Shown: positions 16,247 through 24,695 of the stretch, piece by piece
How positions within the stretch are numbered: position 1 is the stretch's first letter
How the letters are laid out: the number at the start of each line of letters is the position of its first letter
DNA from: Alphaproteobacteria bacterium
GTDB taxonomy: Bacteria; Pseudomonadota; Alphaproteobacteria; Rhodobacterales; Rhodobacteraceae
DNA: 35,417 bases
Direction: 5' to 3'
NCBI GenBank assembly: GCA_030432315.1
Contig: JAUIHM010000027.1
Location: 1 to 35,417 of the forward strand
Notes under the pieces: model-generated
Told to the model about the DNA's origin: nothing
Database searches by the model: none
Seen by the model: the letters and a program-made list of their open reading frames with translations, nothing else
Position numbers and translations under genes: made by a program

Positions 16247-17572
16247 CTATTCCGGCCAGCGGTCGTCAGGCCGCCAGAAACCGAGCTTCGGTGTGTTCCA
16301 GGCATCGGTCGGCAGGAACATCGTTCCGGGTGTGCGCAGGTTCGCCTCAATCGCTTCGAGGTTCAGATCGACCCCCAGCCCCGGTTTCTCCGGCACCTTC
16401 ACATAGCCGCCTTCCATGTAATCCGCGTCGAGCCCGGTGACGAGACTCTCCCAGAACGGCAGGTCGAGCCCGTGATGCTCGCAGGCGATGAAACTCGAGA
16501 TTGCCGCCGCGCAGTGAATGTTGGCGGAGAAGCCAATCGGCGATCCGGCACAGTGCAGCGCCGTCGGAATGCCCTGATCCTCCGCATCGTCGGAAATCCG
16601 CTTGGTCTCCAGCATCCCGCCCGAGGTGAGCAGATCCGGATGCACGATGTCATAGGCCCGCATCTCGATCACGTCGCGGAACCCCTCGCGCAGATAAAGG
16701 TCCTCGCCGGCGGCAATCGGCGTCAGCAGCGCATCGGCAACCTTCTTGTGCCCGAGCACATCCAGCGTCGGCATCGGATCCTCCATCCACGCCAGATCGA
16801 ACCGCTCGAGCGCATGGCCCATGCGGATCACCTCATCGGCGGTCAGATAGCCCTCGCCAAAATGGTCGACGCAAAGCTGGATGTCGGTGCCGACCTCGCG
16901 CCGTACCGCCTCGACCACGTCGACCGCGGCCTGTATGCTCTTCTCGGTCATCTTCACGCCGCGCCCGTGGCCCGGTGCCTTGATCGTCCGTCCGACCTTC
17001 AGCACATAGTCGTATTTCGCGTCATGGCCGATCAGCGCATTGTCCGCCGTCTCAAAGAGGCTCGGGCGCAGGTCGAACTTGATGAAGGTCAGGCCCAGGT
17101 CGGCGCGGCTGCGCACCGCCTTCGCATAATCCTCCGGCGTCGGATTGTCCGGGGCAGGGGTGTCGCCGTAGAGCCGCACCCGGTCACGGTACTTGCCCCC
17201 CAGAAGCTGATAGCACGGCACGCCGTAGACCTTGCCGACCAGATCCATCAGCGCCAGTTCGATCCCTGAAACCCCGCCGCCCTCGCGGCCATGCCCGCCG
17301 AAATGCTTGATCAGCCGAAAGATCATGTCGACATTGCACGGATTCTGCCCCAGCAGCACGTTCTTGAACTGCAGCGCGTTCTCCGCGTGGCCCGCGTCCC
17401 GAACCTCGCCGAGGCCATAAACCCCCTGGTTGGTGTCGATCTTCAGGATCGGATAGTCGTAATTCGATGCAACAACCGCCAGCCGCATGTCGGTGATCCG
17501 CAGGTCGGACGGGCTGGAATTGCGGTTGACCGCGTTCTCGATGCGGTCGGTCGGAGTGGTCCTGTCAGTCAT
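16247..17572 (-). CDS. Enolase-superfamily sugar-acid dehydratase (mandelate racemase-like)
   Basis: The product has about 441 residues, longer than most family members, with an N-terminal tail of about 24 residues and a C-terminal tail ending FWRPDDRWPE. Motifs, numbered from the upstream ATG at 17578, are KxD at Lys167-Asp169, Asp238 with His239 (CVDHFGEG), Glu266 (WMEDP), Glu292 (AAGEDLY) and His342 (ALHCAGSP). These fit a metal-dependent dehydratase or racemase of a sugar acid. The second ATG at 17572 is preferred because GAGG lies 7 bases before it and only one base before the first ATG. Its place between a DapA-like lyase and importer genes suggests it dehydrates the imported acid. Confidence 0.87.
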   Translation of the reverse strand: MTDRTTPTDRIENAVNRNSSPSDLRITDMRLAVVASNYDYPILKIDTNQGVYGLGEVRDAGHAENALQFKNVLLGQNPCNVDMIFRLIKHFGGHGREGGGVSGIELALMDLVGKVYGVPCYQLLGGKYRDRVRLYGDTPAPDNPTPEDYAKAVRSRADLGLTFIKFDLRPSLFETADNALIGHDAKYDYVLKVGRTIKAPGHGRGVKMTEKSIQAAVDVVEAVRREVGTDIQLCVDHFGEGYLTADEVIRMGHALERFDLAWMEDPMPTLDVLGHKKVADALLTPIAAGEDLYLREGFRDVIEMRAYDIVHPDLLTSGGMLETKRISDDAEDQGIPTALHCAGSPIGFSANIHCAAAISSFIACEHHGLDLPFWESLVTGLDADYMEGGYVKVPEKPGLGVDLNLEAIEANLRTPGTMFLPTDAWNTPKLGFWRPDDRWPE

Positions 17573-17600
17573 GGTCATGCCTCAATCAGCTTTGAAAATC

Positions 17601-18527
17601 TCAGGCCCGGGGCAGATGGTCCGGATGCATGTACTCCCGCAGATCATCGAGGATCTGCGCCAGTTCCGCCTTTGCATGGGTGTCGAGCGGCCGGCATCCG
17701 GTCTGCCGCCAGGTGGCGTTCGGGATCACCCCGCGCACCCGCAGCACCTCCTTGCACATCGCCATTCCATAGGACTGCTCGAAATCCAGCAGCGGCAGCA
17801 GCCGGCGGAAGATCTCCCGCGCCTTTGCATCCTCGCCCGCCTCGAGCGCATTCCACAGCGCCACATGCACGTCGGCAATCTCGCAGGCCGGCATGGTGCC
17901 GCTGCTGCCGTGGCGGTATTCCTCCATGAAGGCACGTCCGGCGCGCCCGCCCATCACCCCGAGCAACCGGTCGCCCGCCGCCGCGATGATCTCCCCGGTC
18001 ATCTGCGCCGGAAACTGCGTCTCTTCCTTGACGAAACGGGCGGTCGGCACCTCGTTCATGATCTGCGTCAGCACTGCCGCCGACATCGGCGTCGCACCAG
18101 GGCCGAAGGCGTTCTGAATGATCACCGGCAGCGGCGTCGCCGCTCCAAGCTCACGGTAGAACCCGCGCACCTCGGCCGGGCTCGGCGGATGAAAATTCGG
18201 CGGCGTCGCCAGAATCGCATCCGCGCCTATCTCGGCGGCAAATTCCGCATGGGCAATCGACAGCCGGTAGTGCGGCGACGACACCCCGATCACCGTTGGA
18301 ACCCGCCCCTTCGCCTTCTCGACGACAATCGACGCCACCCGCCGCCGCTCCTGCTCGGACAGATAGCTGACCTCACTGGCAATCGCCGGTGCCACGAGAC
18401 CGTGCACACCGGCATCGAGGCAGAAATCCAGCGTCGCGGAGAGCGCCGCCTCGTCGACCTCGAAATCTTCGGTGAACGGCGTTACGACAATGACATATAT
18501 TCCGCGAAAGTTATTCCGATCCAGCAT
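17601..18527 (-). CDS. DapA / N-acetylneuraminate lyase family protein
   Basis: The 308-residue TIM-barrel class I lyase has the Schiff-base lysine Lys167 in FVKEE. The usual catalytic Tyr of the YN motif is replaced: the aligned segment reads PVIIQNAFGP with Gln138. The GTTGE loop is also altered (APAIASEVSYLS). It is therefore unlikely to be a true dihydrodipicolinate synthase. A 2-keto-3-deoxy acid aldolase or a deoxy-oxo-glucarate dehydratase-like activity fits the neighbouring dehydratase. GGGAGG four bases before the ATG gives a firm start. It lies within the importer operon. Confidence 0.87.
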   Translation of the reverse strand: MLDRNNFRGIYVIVVTPFTEDFEVDEAALSATLDFCLDAGVHGLVAPAIASEVSYLSEQERRRVASIVVEKAKGRVPTVIGVSSPHYRLSIAHAEFAAEIGADAILATPPNFHPPSPAEVRGFYRELGAATPLPVIIQNAFGPGATPMSAAVLTQIMNEVPTARFVKEETQFPAQMTGEIIAAAGDRLLGVMGGRAGRAFMEEYRHGSSGTMPACEIADVHVALWNALEAGEDAKAREIFRRLLPLLDFEQSYGMAMCKEVLRVRGVIPNATWRQTGCRPLDTHAKAELAQILDDLREYMHPDHLPRA

Positions 18528-18559
18528 GTTACCTCCCGTTATTATTGTGACTGCGCATC

Positions 18560-19390
18560 TCAGGTTCCCGCCAGCGCGCCCTTGGTCATACCACTGACGA
18601 GGAACGGCTCGAGAAAAATAAACAGGATCACCGCCGGCAGAACCGACACCGTCCCCGCCGCCATCAGCAGCTGCCAGTCCACCATCTGCTCACCGACAAA
18701 TGACTGCATGCCCACGGTCAGAACCTGGCGGCTCGGCGTATCGACCAGGGTGCGGGCGAAAATGAACTCCGACCAGTTGGTCAGCACCAGATAGACCGTC
18801 GAGGCCGCCAGCCCCGGCCGCGCCAGCGGCAGCACGATCTGCCTGAGCGCCTGCAGCTGCGTCGCCCCGTCGATCATCGCCGCCTGTTCCAGCTCGCGCG
18901 GAATCCGGTCGAAAAACCCCTTCATCAGCCAGGTCGCCAGCGGTACGCCGATGGTCATGTTGGCCAGCACCAGCCCGGCATAGGTGTTGAAGAGGCCGAT
19001 GTTGCTGTAGATGATGAACAGCGGGATCAGGATCAGGCTCGACGGTACCAGCTTGCTGACCAGCAGCGACGCGCCAAGCGCCTGCTGCGGCCGGTTGGTG
19101 AACCGCGACAGCGAATACCCCGCCAGCGCCGCCACCAGCAGGCTCAGCGTCGTGCAGATCAGATTGACGATCAGCGAATTGCGCATCCAGATCAGAAACG
19201 GCTTGTCGACGAAAATCTCGACAAACGGCGCAAAACTCGCCCGCGACAGATCGGGCAGCAGCGACGGGCTCCGGGCCAGAATGGCGTCGGTCGGCATGAT
19301 CGCCGTCATCACCATCCAGTAGAACGGAAACAGCGTCACCACGGTAAACCCGGCCAGAACCAGCCAGAACAGAATGCGTCGGATGCTCAT
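18560..19390 (-). CDS. ABC transporter permease (MalG type) of the second importer
   Basis: The 276-residue membrane protein has an N-terminal segment at about 5-31 and further hydrophobic segments. The EAA loop is at about 168-189 (EQAAMIDGATQLQALRQIVL). It starts 9 bases after the stop of the partner permease and pairs with it in the inner membrane. The ligand is not readable from sequence, but the sugar-acid enzymes in the same operon point to an acid sugar. Confidence 0.93.
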   Translation of the reverse strand: MSIRRILFWLVLAGFTVVTLFPFYWMVMTAIMPTDAILARSPSLLPDLSRASFAPFVEIFVDKPFLIWMRNSLIVNLICTTLSLLVAALAGYSLSRFTNRPQQALGASLLVSKLVPSSLILIPLFIIYSNIGLFNTYAGLVLANMTIGVPLATWLMKGFFDRIPRELEQAAMIDGATQLQALRQIVLPLARPGLAASTVYLVLTNWSEFIFARTLVDTPSRQVLTVGMQSFVGEQMVDWQLLMAAGTVSVLPAVILFIFLEPFLVSGMTKGALAGT

Positions 19391-19399
19391 GCCCGCCCC

Positions 19400-20389
19400 T
19401 CAGTATCTGGCCCGGTTCGCGAGACCCGCGAACAGGAAGGCAATGAAAAACGCGACCCCGACCATCAGCGTACCGACGGCGGTCGCCGCCCCCATGCGGA
19501 AATAATGGAACGCCTCCTTGTAGACATAGAGCGCCAGCGTCTCGGTCGCCCGCGCCGGTCCGCCATTGGTGGTGGCAAAGACGATGTCGATGTCGCGGAA
19601 CACCCCGAGGGCGGAAATCATGATTACCAGATAGGCCGGCCCCTTGATCCCCGGCCATGTGATGTCGAAAAACGAATTCCAGCGGTTGGCCCCGTCGATC
19701 ATCGCCGCCTCATAGAGATCGCGCGGCACCGACTGCAGCGCCGCCAAAATCGTCAGGGTGATCAGTGGATAGGTCTTCCACACTGTCGCCAGCACCACCG
19801 AGATCAGCGCCGAGCGCGAATCGACGAACCACGGGAAATCCCCCGTGAGCAGCCCGACATCGCGCAGCATCGCATTGAACACCCCGAAGGAACTGTCGAG
19901 CAGCCACAGGAACATGATCGCCACGATCACCCCCGGCACCGCCCAGGGCAGCAGGATCAGCGTCCGCAGAAACCGCGTCCCCGGCAGCTTTTCATTGAGC
20001 AGCAGCGCGGTCGCGAGCCCGATCAGGAACCCGACCCCGACACTGCCGGTGACGTAAAGCGCCGAGGTGGCGCAGGCATTCCAGAAATTCGCATCGCCCA
20101 GCACCCGCGCGTAATTCCCCAGCCCCAGCGGCAACTCGCTGATCCTGGCGAAGTTCATCATCCTGCCGTCGCGGAACGAGATCTCGACCACCCGGATCAG
20201 CGGATAGAGGATCAGCGTCAGGACCGCGAAGGCGGCAGGCAGCAGCAGCGCAAACGACAGCGCCTTCTGGCGTTTGTGAAAATCGAGATCCACAAGCGGC
20301 GGCGCATCCGCTCCGGCGGAAAGGGTGGAAGATCGGGTCATCTGGGAAATCGGTCCCGCAGGAGAGGGCATCGGGGGCAGGGCAGTCAC
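19400..20389 (-). CDS. ABC transporter permease (MalF type) of the second importer
   Basis: This frame gives 329 residues from a GTG at 20389. An N-terminal cytoplasmic tail rich in Pro and Ser precedes the first membrane segment at about 45-66 (LSFALLLPAAFAVLTLILYP). The EAA loop reads YEAAMIDGANRWNSFFDITW. In-frame ATG codons at 20371 and 20341 are possible starts, as no clear ribosome site favours the GTG; the tail is not conserved enough to decide. It follows the binding-protein gene by 24 bases. Confidence 0.92.
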   Translation of the reverse strand: MTALPPMPSPAGPISQMTRSSTLSAGADAPPLVDLDFHKRQKALSFALLLPAAFAVLTLILYPLIRVVEISFRDGRMMNFARISELPLGLGNYARVLGDANFWNACATSALYVTGSVGVGFLIGLATALLLNEKLPGTRFLRTLILLPWAVPGVIVAIMFLWLLDSSFGVFNAMLRDVGLLTGDFPWFVDSRSALISVVLATVWKTYPLITLTILAALQSVPRDLYEAAMIDGANRWNSFFDITWPGIKGPAYLVIMISALGVFRDIDIVFATTNGGPARATETLALYVYKEAFHYFRMGAATAVGTLMVGVAFFIAFLFAGLANRARY

Positions 20390-20413
20390 CCGGCCCCCGT
20401 TTCACGTCGCGGA

Positions 20414-21655
20414 TCAGTCGAGCGGGATTGCCGCCTCGAGCTTACCTTGCGCTTCCGTCAGGATCTCTTCCGTCGGCCGGTCCGTCGACAGACTGGCAAG
20501 GGCGACTTCCATCAGGATCGCCGAATATTCCGCGAAATTGGCGCGAATGGCCTCTTCCGTCGGGAACATCGGCACCGAATTCGTCGCCGCTTCGGCAACC
20601 ACCGCCAGATGCGGATAGGCCGCTTCATCCTCTGCCGTCAGCACCGGGGATTTGCGCCCCGGCGGCTGACCGGTGGTGATCAGATACGAGCGCTGCAGTT
20701 CCGCTTCGGTTGCGGTCTGAATGAACTTCCACGCTGCGGCCTTTGTCTCATCGTCGAGCCCCTCGCTCAGATGCAGCGACAGACCGCCCGGCGCCAGCGT
20801 CGGCTCGAACGGCGTCGCCGCCATCACCAGGTTCGGCCGCATTTCCGGCGTCGCCCGCTCCAGCCACGACCAGACCCACGGCCCGTCGATCAAAAACGCG
20901 GTGCGGCCATCGACGAACAGCTGCCGCGCGACCGATGAATTGTTGCCGAGCGGCGCGTTCGGACCGACGGTCTTGCGGTACTCGTCCAGCGCCGCAATCA
21001 CCTCGGGCGAGGTCAGGTTGTACTGACCGTCCTTCACCAGACTGGTTCCGCCCCACTGAGTATAGCGGTGCATTTCCTCGACCGCGGTCGGATGCTCGGT
21101 GGTCACGGCGGAAAGCCCGAACACTCCGGCGTCGGGATCGGTCATTTCGCCGACCGCCGCCTTGAAGCTCTCCCAGCTGTCCGGCACTGCAACACCGGCA
21201 TCCTCAAGAAGCTGTTTGTTGTAGAACAGCATCATCGCCGAGTTCGACACCAGCACCCCGCGCGTCGCCCCGTCCCAGGACAGCGTGTTTTGCGCCGCCG
21301 CCCAGTCGGTTTCGATGTCGGTTCCGGCAATCAGGTCGTCGAGCGGCGCCAGCCACCCCTGCGCCGCATAGGCCCCGAGCAGCTGCTGCGACAGCTGGAT
21401 CACCGCCGGCGCCCGGTTCGAGGCAAATCGCACCGTCATCTGCGTCAGGTAGTCGGCAAACGGCACATAGACCGGCTCGATCTTGATGTCCGGGTTTTCC
21501 GCCTCGAATTTGGCGATGACCTCTTTCCACCAGTCCGAATTGCCCGGCTCTTCCAGCTGCCAGGAGGCAAAGGTCACCGTGGTTTCGGCCCAGGCCGCAT
21601 GGCCCGTCGCCAGTCCTGCCGCCAGCGTCGTGGCGAGCATCAATCTCTTAAGCAT
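20414..21655 (-). CDS. ABC transporter substrate-binding protein (family 1) of the second importer
   Basis: The 413-residue periplasmic binding protein has a signal peptide of about 23 residues (MLKRLMLATTLAAGLATGHA, cleavage after AWA before ETTVTFASW). Mature-protein patterns are those of extracellular solute-binding family 1, for example DGRTAFLIDGPWVWSW. GGGAGG five bases before the ATG at 21655 fixes the start; the frame is open further upstream but that part is not coding-like. It is the first gene of the six-gene operon and is controlled from the intergenic region shared with the GntR gene. Confidence 0.93.
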   Translation of the reverse strand: MLKRLMLATTLAAGLATGHAAWAETTVTFASWQLEEPGNSDWWKEVIAKFEAENPDIKIEPVYVPFADYLTQMTVRFASNRAPAVIQLSQQLLGAYAAQGWLAPLDDLIAGTDIETDWAAAQNTLSWDGATRGVLVSNSAMMLFYNKQLLEDAGVAVPDSWESFKAAVGEMTDPDAGVFGLSAVTTEHPTAVEEMHRYTQWGGTSLVKDGQYNLTSPEVIAALDEYRKTVGPNAPLGNNSSVARQLFVDGRTAFLIDGPWVWSWLERATPEMRPNLVMAATPFEPTLAPGGLSLHLSEGLDDETKAAAWKFIQTATEAELQRSYLITTGQPPGRKSPVLTAEDEAAYPHLAVVAEAATNSVPMFPTEEAIRANFAEYSAILMEVALASLSTDRPTEEILTEAQGKLEAAIPLD

Positions 21656-21802
21656 GTCGTCCTCCCGTATCAATCTGTCGCGGTGCCGGATGGCCCGCAC
21701 CCGCTGCACCTGGCCCCGCGCGCCCGGTCCCCGGCGGCGGGTGGCACCCCGGTCGCGAACGCGCGGATTGCCTGTACACCCGATTCTGTGATTATGTATA
21801 TG

Positions 21803-21838
21803 ATAGTTCATGATCGTATATGATTCGTCAAATCATAT
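21803..21838. promoter_or_regulatory. Predicted operator and promoter between importer 2 and its GntR regulator
   Basis: ATATGATT (21818-21825) and AATCATAT (21831-21838) form a perfect 8-bp inverted repeat with a 5-base spacer. On the minus strand a -35 TTGACG lies at 21831-21826, within this repeat. A 17-base spacer and a weak -10 AACTAT at 21808-21803 lead towards the binding-protein gene. GTATATGAT also occurs twice, at 21796 and 21816, exactly 20 bases apart. This fits a GntR dimer site blocking the -35. Confidence 0.55.
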
Positions 21839-21862
21839 GTGAAGCAAAGTCGGAGCCGCGCG

Positions 21863-22561
21863 GTGACCAGGATCAATCCCTATGACGCCCGGAACTATTC
21901 CGCCGGCAGCGATCCCGCGCCGGTGCCGAAAAACACCATCGTCGCCAACCGACTGCGCAGCGACATCATCGGCGGTGTGCTGCCCTCCGGAACCCGCATC
22001 CCGATGAGCACCGTGGCCGCGGAACTCGGCGTCAGCGTCCAGCCGGTGCGCGAGGCGCTGCAGCTGCTGGAAGGCGAGGGGCTGATCGAAATGATCCCCA
22101 ACCGCGGCGCCATCGTCCGCCGCATGGACCGGATGACCCTGATCCACACCCACGAAATCGGCGCCGGGATCGAGCTCTACCTCACCCGGCAGTTCGCCGA
22201 CGACGCGCCGCCCTCGGCCCTGCGCCAGGCCGCGGACCTGCAGCGCGCCCACGACGCCGCCGCCGAAACCCTCGACTGGGCGGAGATGGACCGGGCCAAT
22301 TTTGTCTTCCACCGCTACATCAACACCTTCGGCGGCAATACCGCCGCCGCCGACCTCGTCTCGCGCAATTACGGGCTGAGCCACGGCATTCTGATCCGCG
22401 CCGGCCGCGACAGATCCTATGCCGACCGGGTCCGCGCCGAACACCACGCCCTGCTCGACGCCTTCCGCAGCCATGACACGGAAACGGCGATGCGGATCAG
22501 CTATGCCCACACCAGGGCAACGCTCGAAAACGTGCTGGAAGCCTTCGACCGGGGGCTCTGA
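21863..22561 (+). CDS. GntR-family regulator with FCD domain
   Basis: The product has about 232 residues. The N-terminal winged helix (IVANRLRSDIIGGVLPSGTR, then STVAAELGVSVQPVREALQLLEGEGLI) is followed by an FCD effector domain. That domain has candidate metal ligands in MDRANFVFHRY, RAEHHALL and the late YAHTRA. FCD regulators often sense organic or sugar acids, which suits the adjacent importer and dehydratase genes. GTG at 21863 has GGAG upstream; an in-frame GTG at 21839 would add 8 residues but directly abuts the palindrome and lacks a ribosome site. It is divergent from the importer operon. Confidence 0.9.
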   Translation: MTRINPYDARNYSAGSDPAPVPKNTIVANRLRSDIIGGVLPSGTRIPMSTVAAELGVSVQPVREALQLLEGEGLIEMIPNRGAIVRRMDRMTLIHTHEIGAGIELYLTRQFADDAPPSALRQAADLQRAHDAAAETLDWAEMDRANFVFHRYINTFGGNTAAADLVSRNYGLSHGILIRAGRDRSYADRVRAEHHALLDAFRSHDTETAMRISYAHTRATLENVLEAFDRGL

Positions 22562-22582
22562 CCGCCCCCGCGCGGCAATGGA

Positions 22583-23674
22583 TCACACCGCCACCTGACG
22601 GATCCGGACCAGGTGGTTGTCCCACTGCACCGGATGCGCCGCGCCGGGCCGGGTTTCACGCCCGGTCGCGCCGACCAGATCGCCGGTTCCCGCCGTCACC
22701 AGAAATCCCTCGCCCGCGTCGCTGACGCCCCCGGCATCGGCAATCGCATGGCTGGCGACATGCGAAGCCGATCCCACGTCGAAAATCTCCAGCACCCCGC
22801 CCGGCGGCGAGGTGACCGCCACCTTGCTGCCGTCCCGCGAAAACGCCACGCTGCCCACATAACCGGCCAGCCGCCGATGTTCCGCCTCCGGCGGCGCTAT
22901 CGCCGTGAATGCACCACCCTGCCGGTGCAGCAGCAGCAGGGCAGGCGCGGTGCCCGGCGTATCCTGCCACTGGCAACCCGCCGCCACCAGCCCGTCCGCC
23001 AGCACCGAGAGATGCCGGATCGAATTCCTGCGCGCCGCCGCTTCCGGCTCGACCGTCTCCAGCAGCCTGCCGGAGGTCGAAACATAGGCGAGGTTCGGTC
23101 GCATGGTCGGCAGATTGAGAATAACCCGTTCACTGTCCGGATGGGTCTCCAGACCTCCGTTCGCCACCACCAGCGTCTCCGTGCCCGGCACCAGCAGAAT
23201 TTCGTGCGGCCCGACTCCGCCGCTGGCAAACTCGTCAATCCGCCGGTATCCCGCCGCGGCATCCCAGACACCGATCCGGCCCTGACCGGCATCAAAGTCG
23301 TTCTCGGTGGTGAACAGCAGCGACCCGTCCGCCGAAAACGCCCCGTGGCCGTAGAAATGCCGGCCCTCCGGCGTGCTCAGCCGCGCCTTCGCCCGCCCGC
23401 TCACGCAGTCGATGATTTCCGCGAACGTGCCGGGCCGCCGGGCGAATGCCACCGCCTCGGGCCGGTTCGGATGCGCCGCCGCCGCATGTCCGCGGTCAGG
23501 CAGCGGGATCTGAAACAGCAGCGTACCCGCGCCGTCCAGCCCGCAGAGCACATGACCGCCGTTCGGCAACCGCCCCGCCGACAGATACTCCGGGCTGCCC
23601 GCATCCGCCCAGGTCGCGGCGGGGATCAGCCCCGTGGCAAGAAGACCGGCGAGAAACCCGCGTCTGTCCGGCAT
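22583..23674 (-). CDS. DUF1513 beta-propeller protein of the imelysin cluster
   Basis: The product has 363 residues. The N terminus MPDRRGFLAGLLATGLIPAA resembles a short Tat-like or Sec export signal (RR followed by a hydrophobic run). The rest shows propeller repeats (FYGHGAFSADGSLLFTTEN, GVGPHEILLVPGTETLVVANGG, HPDSE). The family is named only as DUF1513 and usually accompanies imelysins and di-heme oxidoreductases, implying a role in periplasmic iron handling. It starts one base after the imelysin stop (TGACATG) and ends the operon. The frame is open further upstream into the imelysin gene but that part is not coding-like. Confidence 0.83.
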   Translation of the reverse strand: MPDRRGFLAGLLATGLIPAATWADAGSPEYLSAGRLPNGGHVLCGLDGAGTLLFQIPLPDRGHAAAAHPNRPEAVAFARRPGTFAEIIDCVSGRAKARLSTPEGRHFYGHGAFSADGSLLFTTENDFDAGQGRIGVWDAAAGYRRIDEFASGGVGPHEILLVPGTETLVVANGGLETHPDSERVILNLPTMRPNLAYVSTSGRLLETVEPEAAARRNSIRHLSVLADGLVAAGCQWQDTPGTAPALLLLHRQGGAFTAIAPPEAEHRRLAGYVGSVAFSRDGSKVAVTSPPGGVLEIFDVGSASHVASHAIADAGGVSDAGEGFLVTAGTGDLVGATGRETRPGAAHPVQWDNHLVRIRQVAV

Positions 23675-23675
23675 G

Positions 23676-24692
23676 TCAGTCCCCGTCCAGCGAATTGAAC
23701 CCCGCATCAACCCCCAACGCCGGCCCCAGCGTACCGGAGACGGTGTCGCGGATCCGGCTGATCGACTGCTGGAATACCTCGACCCTGAGCCTGCCCGAGG
23801 GTGTCGCCACACCGGCGAATACCGGATCGTCTGCAGGATCCGTCAGCGCGAGGCTGCGGGCGAATACCGCGTCCAGATCCGCCTCAAGTTCTTCGTCGCC
23901 GTCCGCCATCAGTTCCGCCATCTGCCGCAGCGATGCCAGCGAAACCAGCACGTTGCGCAGCGACCGGCCCGAGCGCCACGCCTCCGCCCGCGTCGGCCGC
24001 GGCCGCTCGAACGTGCCCAGCGGTCGGCCCAGCCGCGCGTCGGCGTCGAACTCCAGGCCGGTCGACAGCGCCCGGTACAGTTCGCGCACCGTTTCCTCGT
24101 TGCTCTGATACGGGCTGTCCGGACCCGGGTTTATCATCAGATCCGAATATCCGTCCTGCCAGCCGCCAAGGATCGCATCCGCGTTGGCGTCGATATCCGC
24201 CGCCAGCGTCTGCACCAGCGCACAGTGATAGGCCGGATCGCCCGCGACGCTCAGCGCCGGATCGTAAAGCAGAAACTCCAACCCATAGAATCCGCGCGCC
24301 GCAATCGACACCTCGCCGATCTCTTCCGCCGACACCGCGCCCGGATCCTGGTCGGCGATCAGCCGCGACAGCGTCTGCGGCGTTGCCCCGCGACTGTCCG
24401 GCCAGAACGCCAGCGCAAAGGCGCGGTTGTCCTCTTCGGACGGACCGAACCGCAGATGGCTGACCGCGATCCAGGCATCGAACGCCCCGTGATAGGCGGC
24501 GAGAAGCGGCTCCGACGTGACCGTGCAATCCTCCGCCGCGGCTTCCTTCAGGCCTTCGGTCGCTGCCGAGAGCGCCTCATACCCGGGAATGATGTAGTCG
24601 TTGACCACATTGGTCACCATCTGCGTTTCGGCACCGGCCCGACCGGCGAGCGACAGCAGGACAAGAGCGGTGAGCGGGACGGGAATGCGCAT
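23676..24692 (-). CDS. Imelysin family protein (second, degenerate GxHxxE)
   Basis: The product has 338 residues with a signal peptide of about 21 (cleavage near GRAGA before ETQMV). Helical imelysin segments are visible. The family motif GxHxxE reads GFYGLE at 134-139, so the histidine is replaced by tyrosine while glutamate 139 remains. Imelysin-like proteins are periplasmic or outer-membrane-attached and linked to iron uptake; peptidase activity is doubtful in most. The gene lies directly after the di-heme oxidoreductase, with 3 bases between them, and is coupled to the DUF1513 gene. Confidence 0.88.
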   Translation of the reverse strand: MRIPVPLTALVLLSLAGRAGAETQMVTNVVNDYIIPGYEALSAATEGLKEAAAEDCTVTSEPLLAAYHGAFDAWIAVSHLRFGPSEEDNRAFALAFWPDSRGATPQTLSRLIADQDPGAVSAEEIGEVSIAARGFYGLEFLLYDPALSVAGDPAYHCALVQTLAADIDANADAILGGWQDGYSDLMINPGPDSPYQSNEETVRELYRALSTGLEFDADARLGRPLGTFERPRPTRAEAWRSGRSLRNVLVSLASLRQMAELMADGDEELEADLDAVFARSLALTDPADDPVFAGVATPSGRLRVEVFQQSISRIRDTVSGTLGPALGVDAGFNSLDGD

Positions 24693-24695
24693 CGG

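Noticed and set aside
15161-17269. A 702-codon open frame on the plus strand
   Set aside because: It lies opposite the ATPase and dehydratase genes, which carry clear family motifs. Its translation is low-complexity, Arg/His/Pro-rich and domain-free, as expected for an antisense frame in GC-rich DNA.
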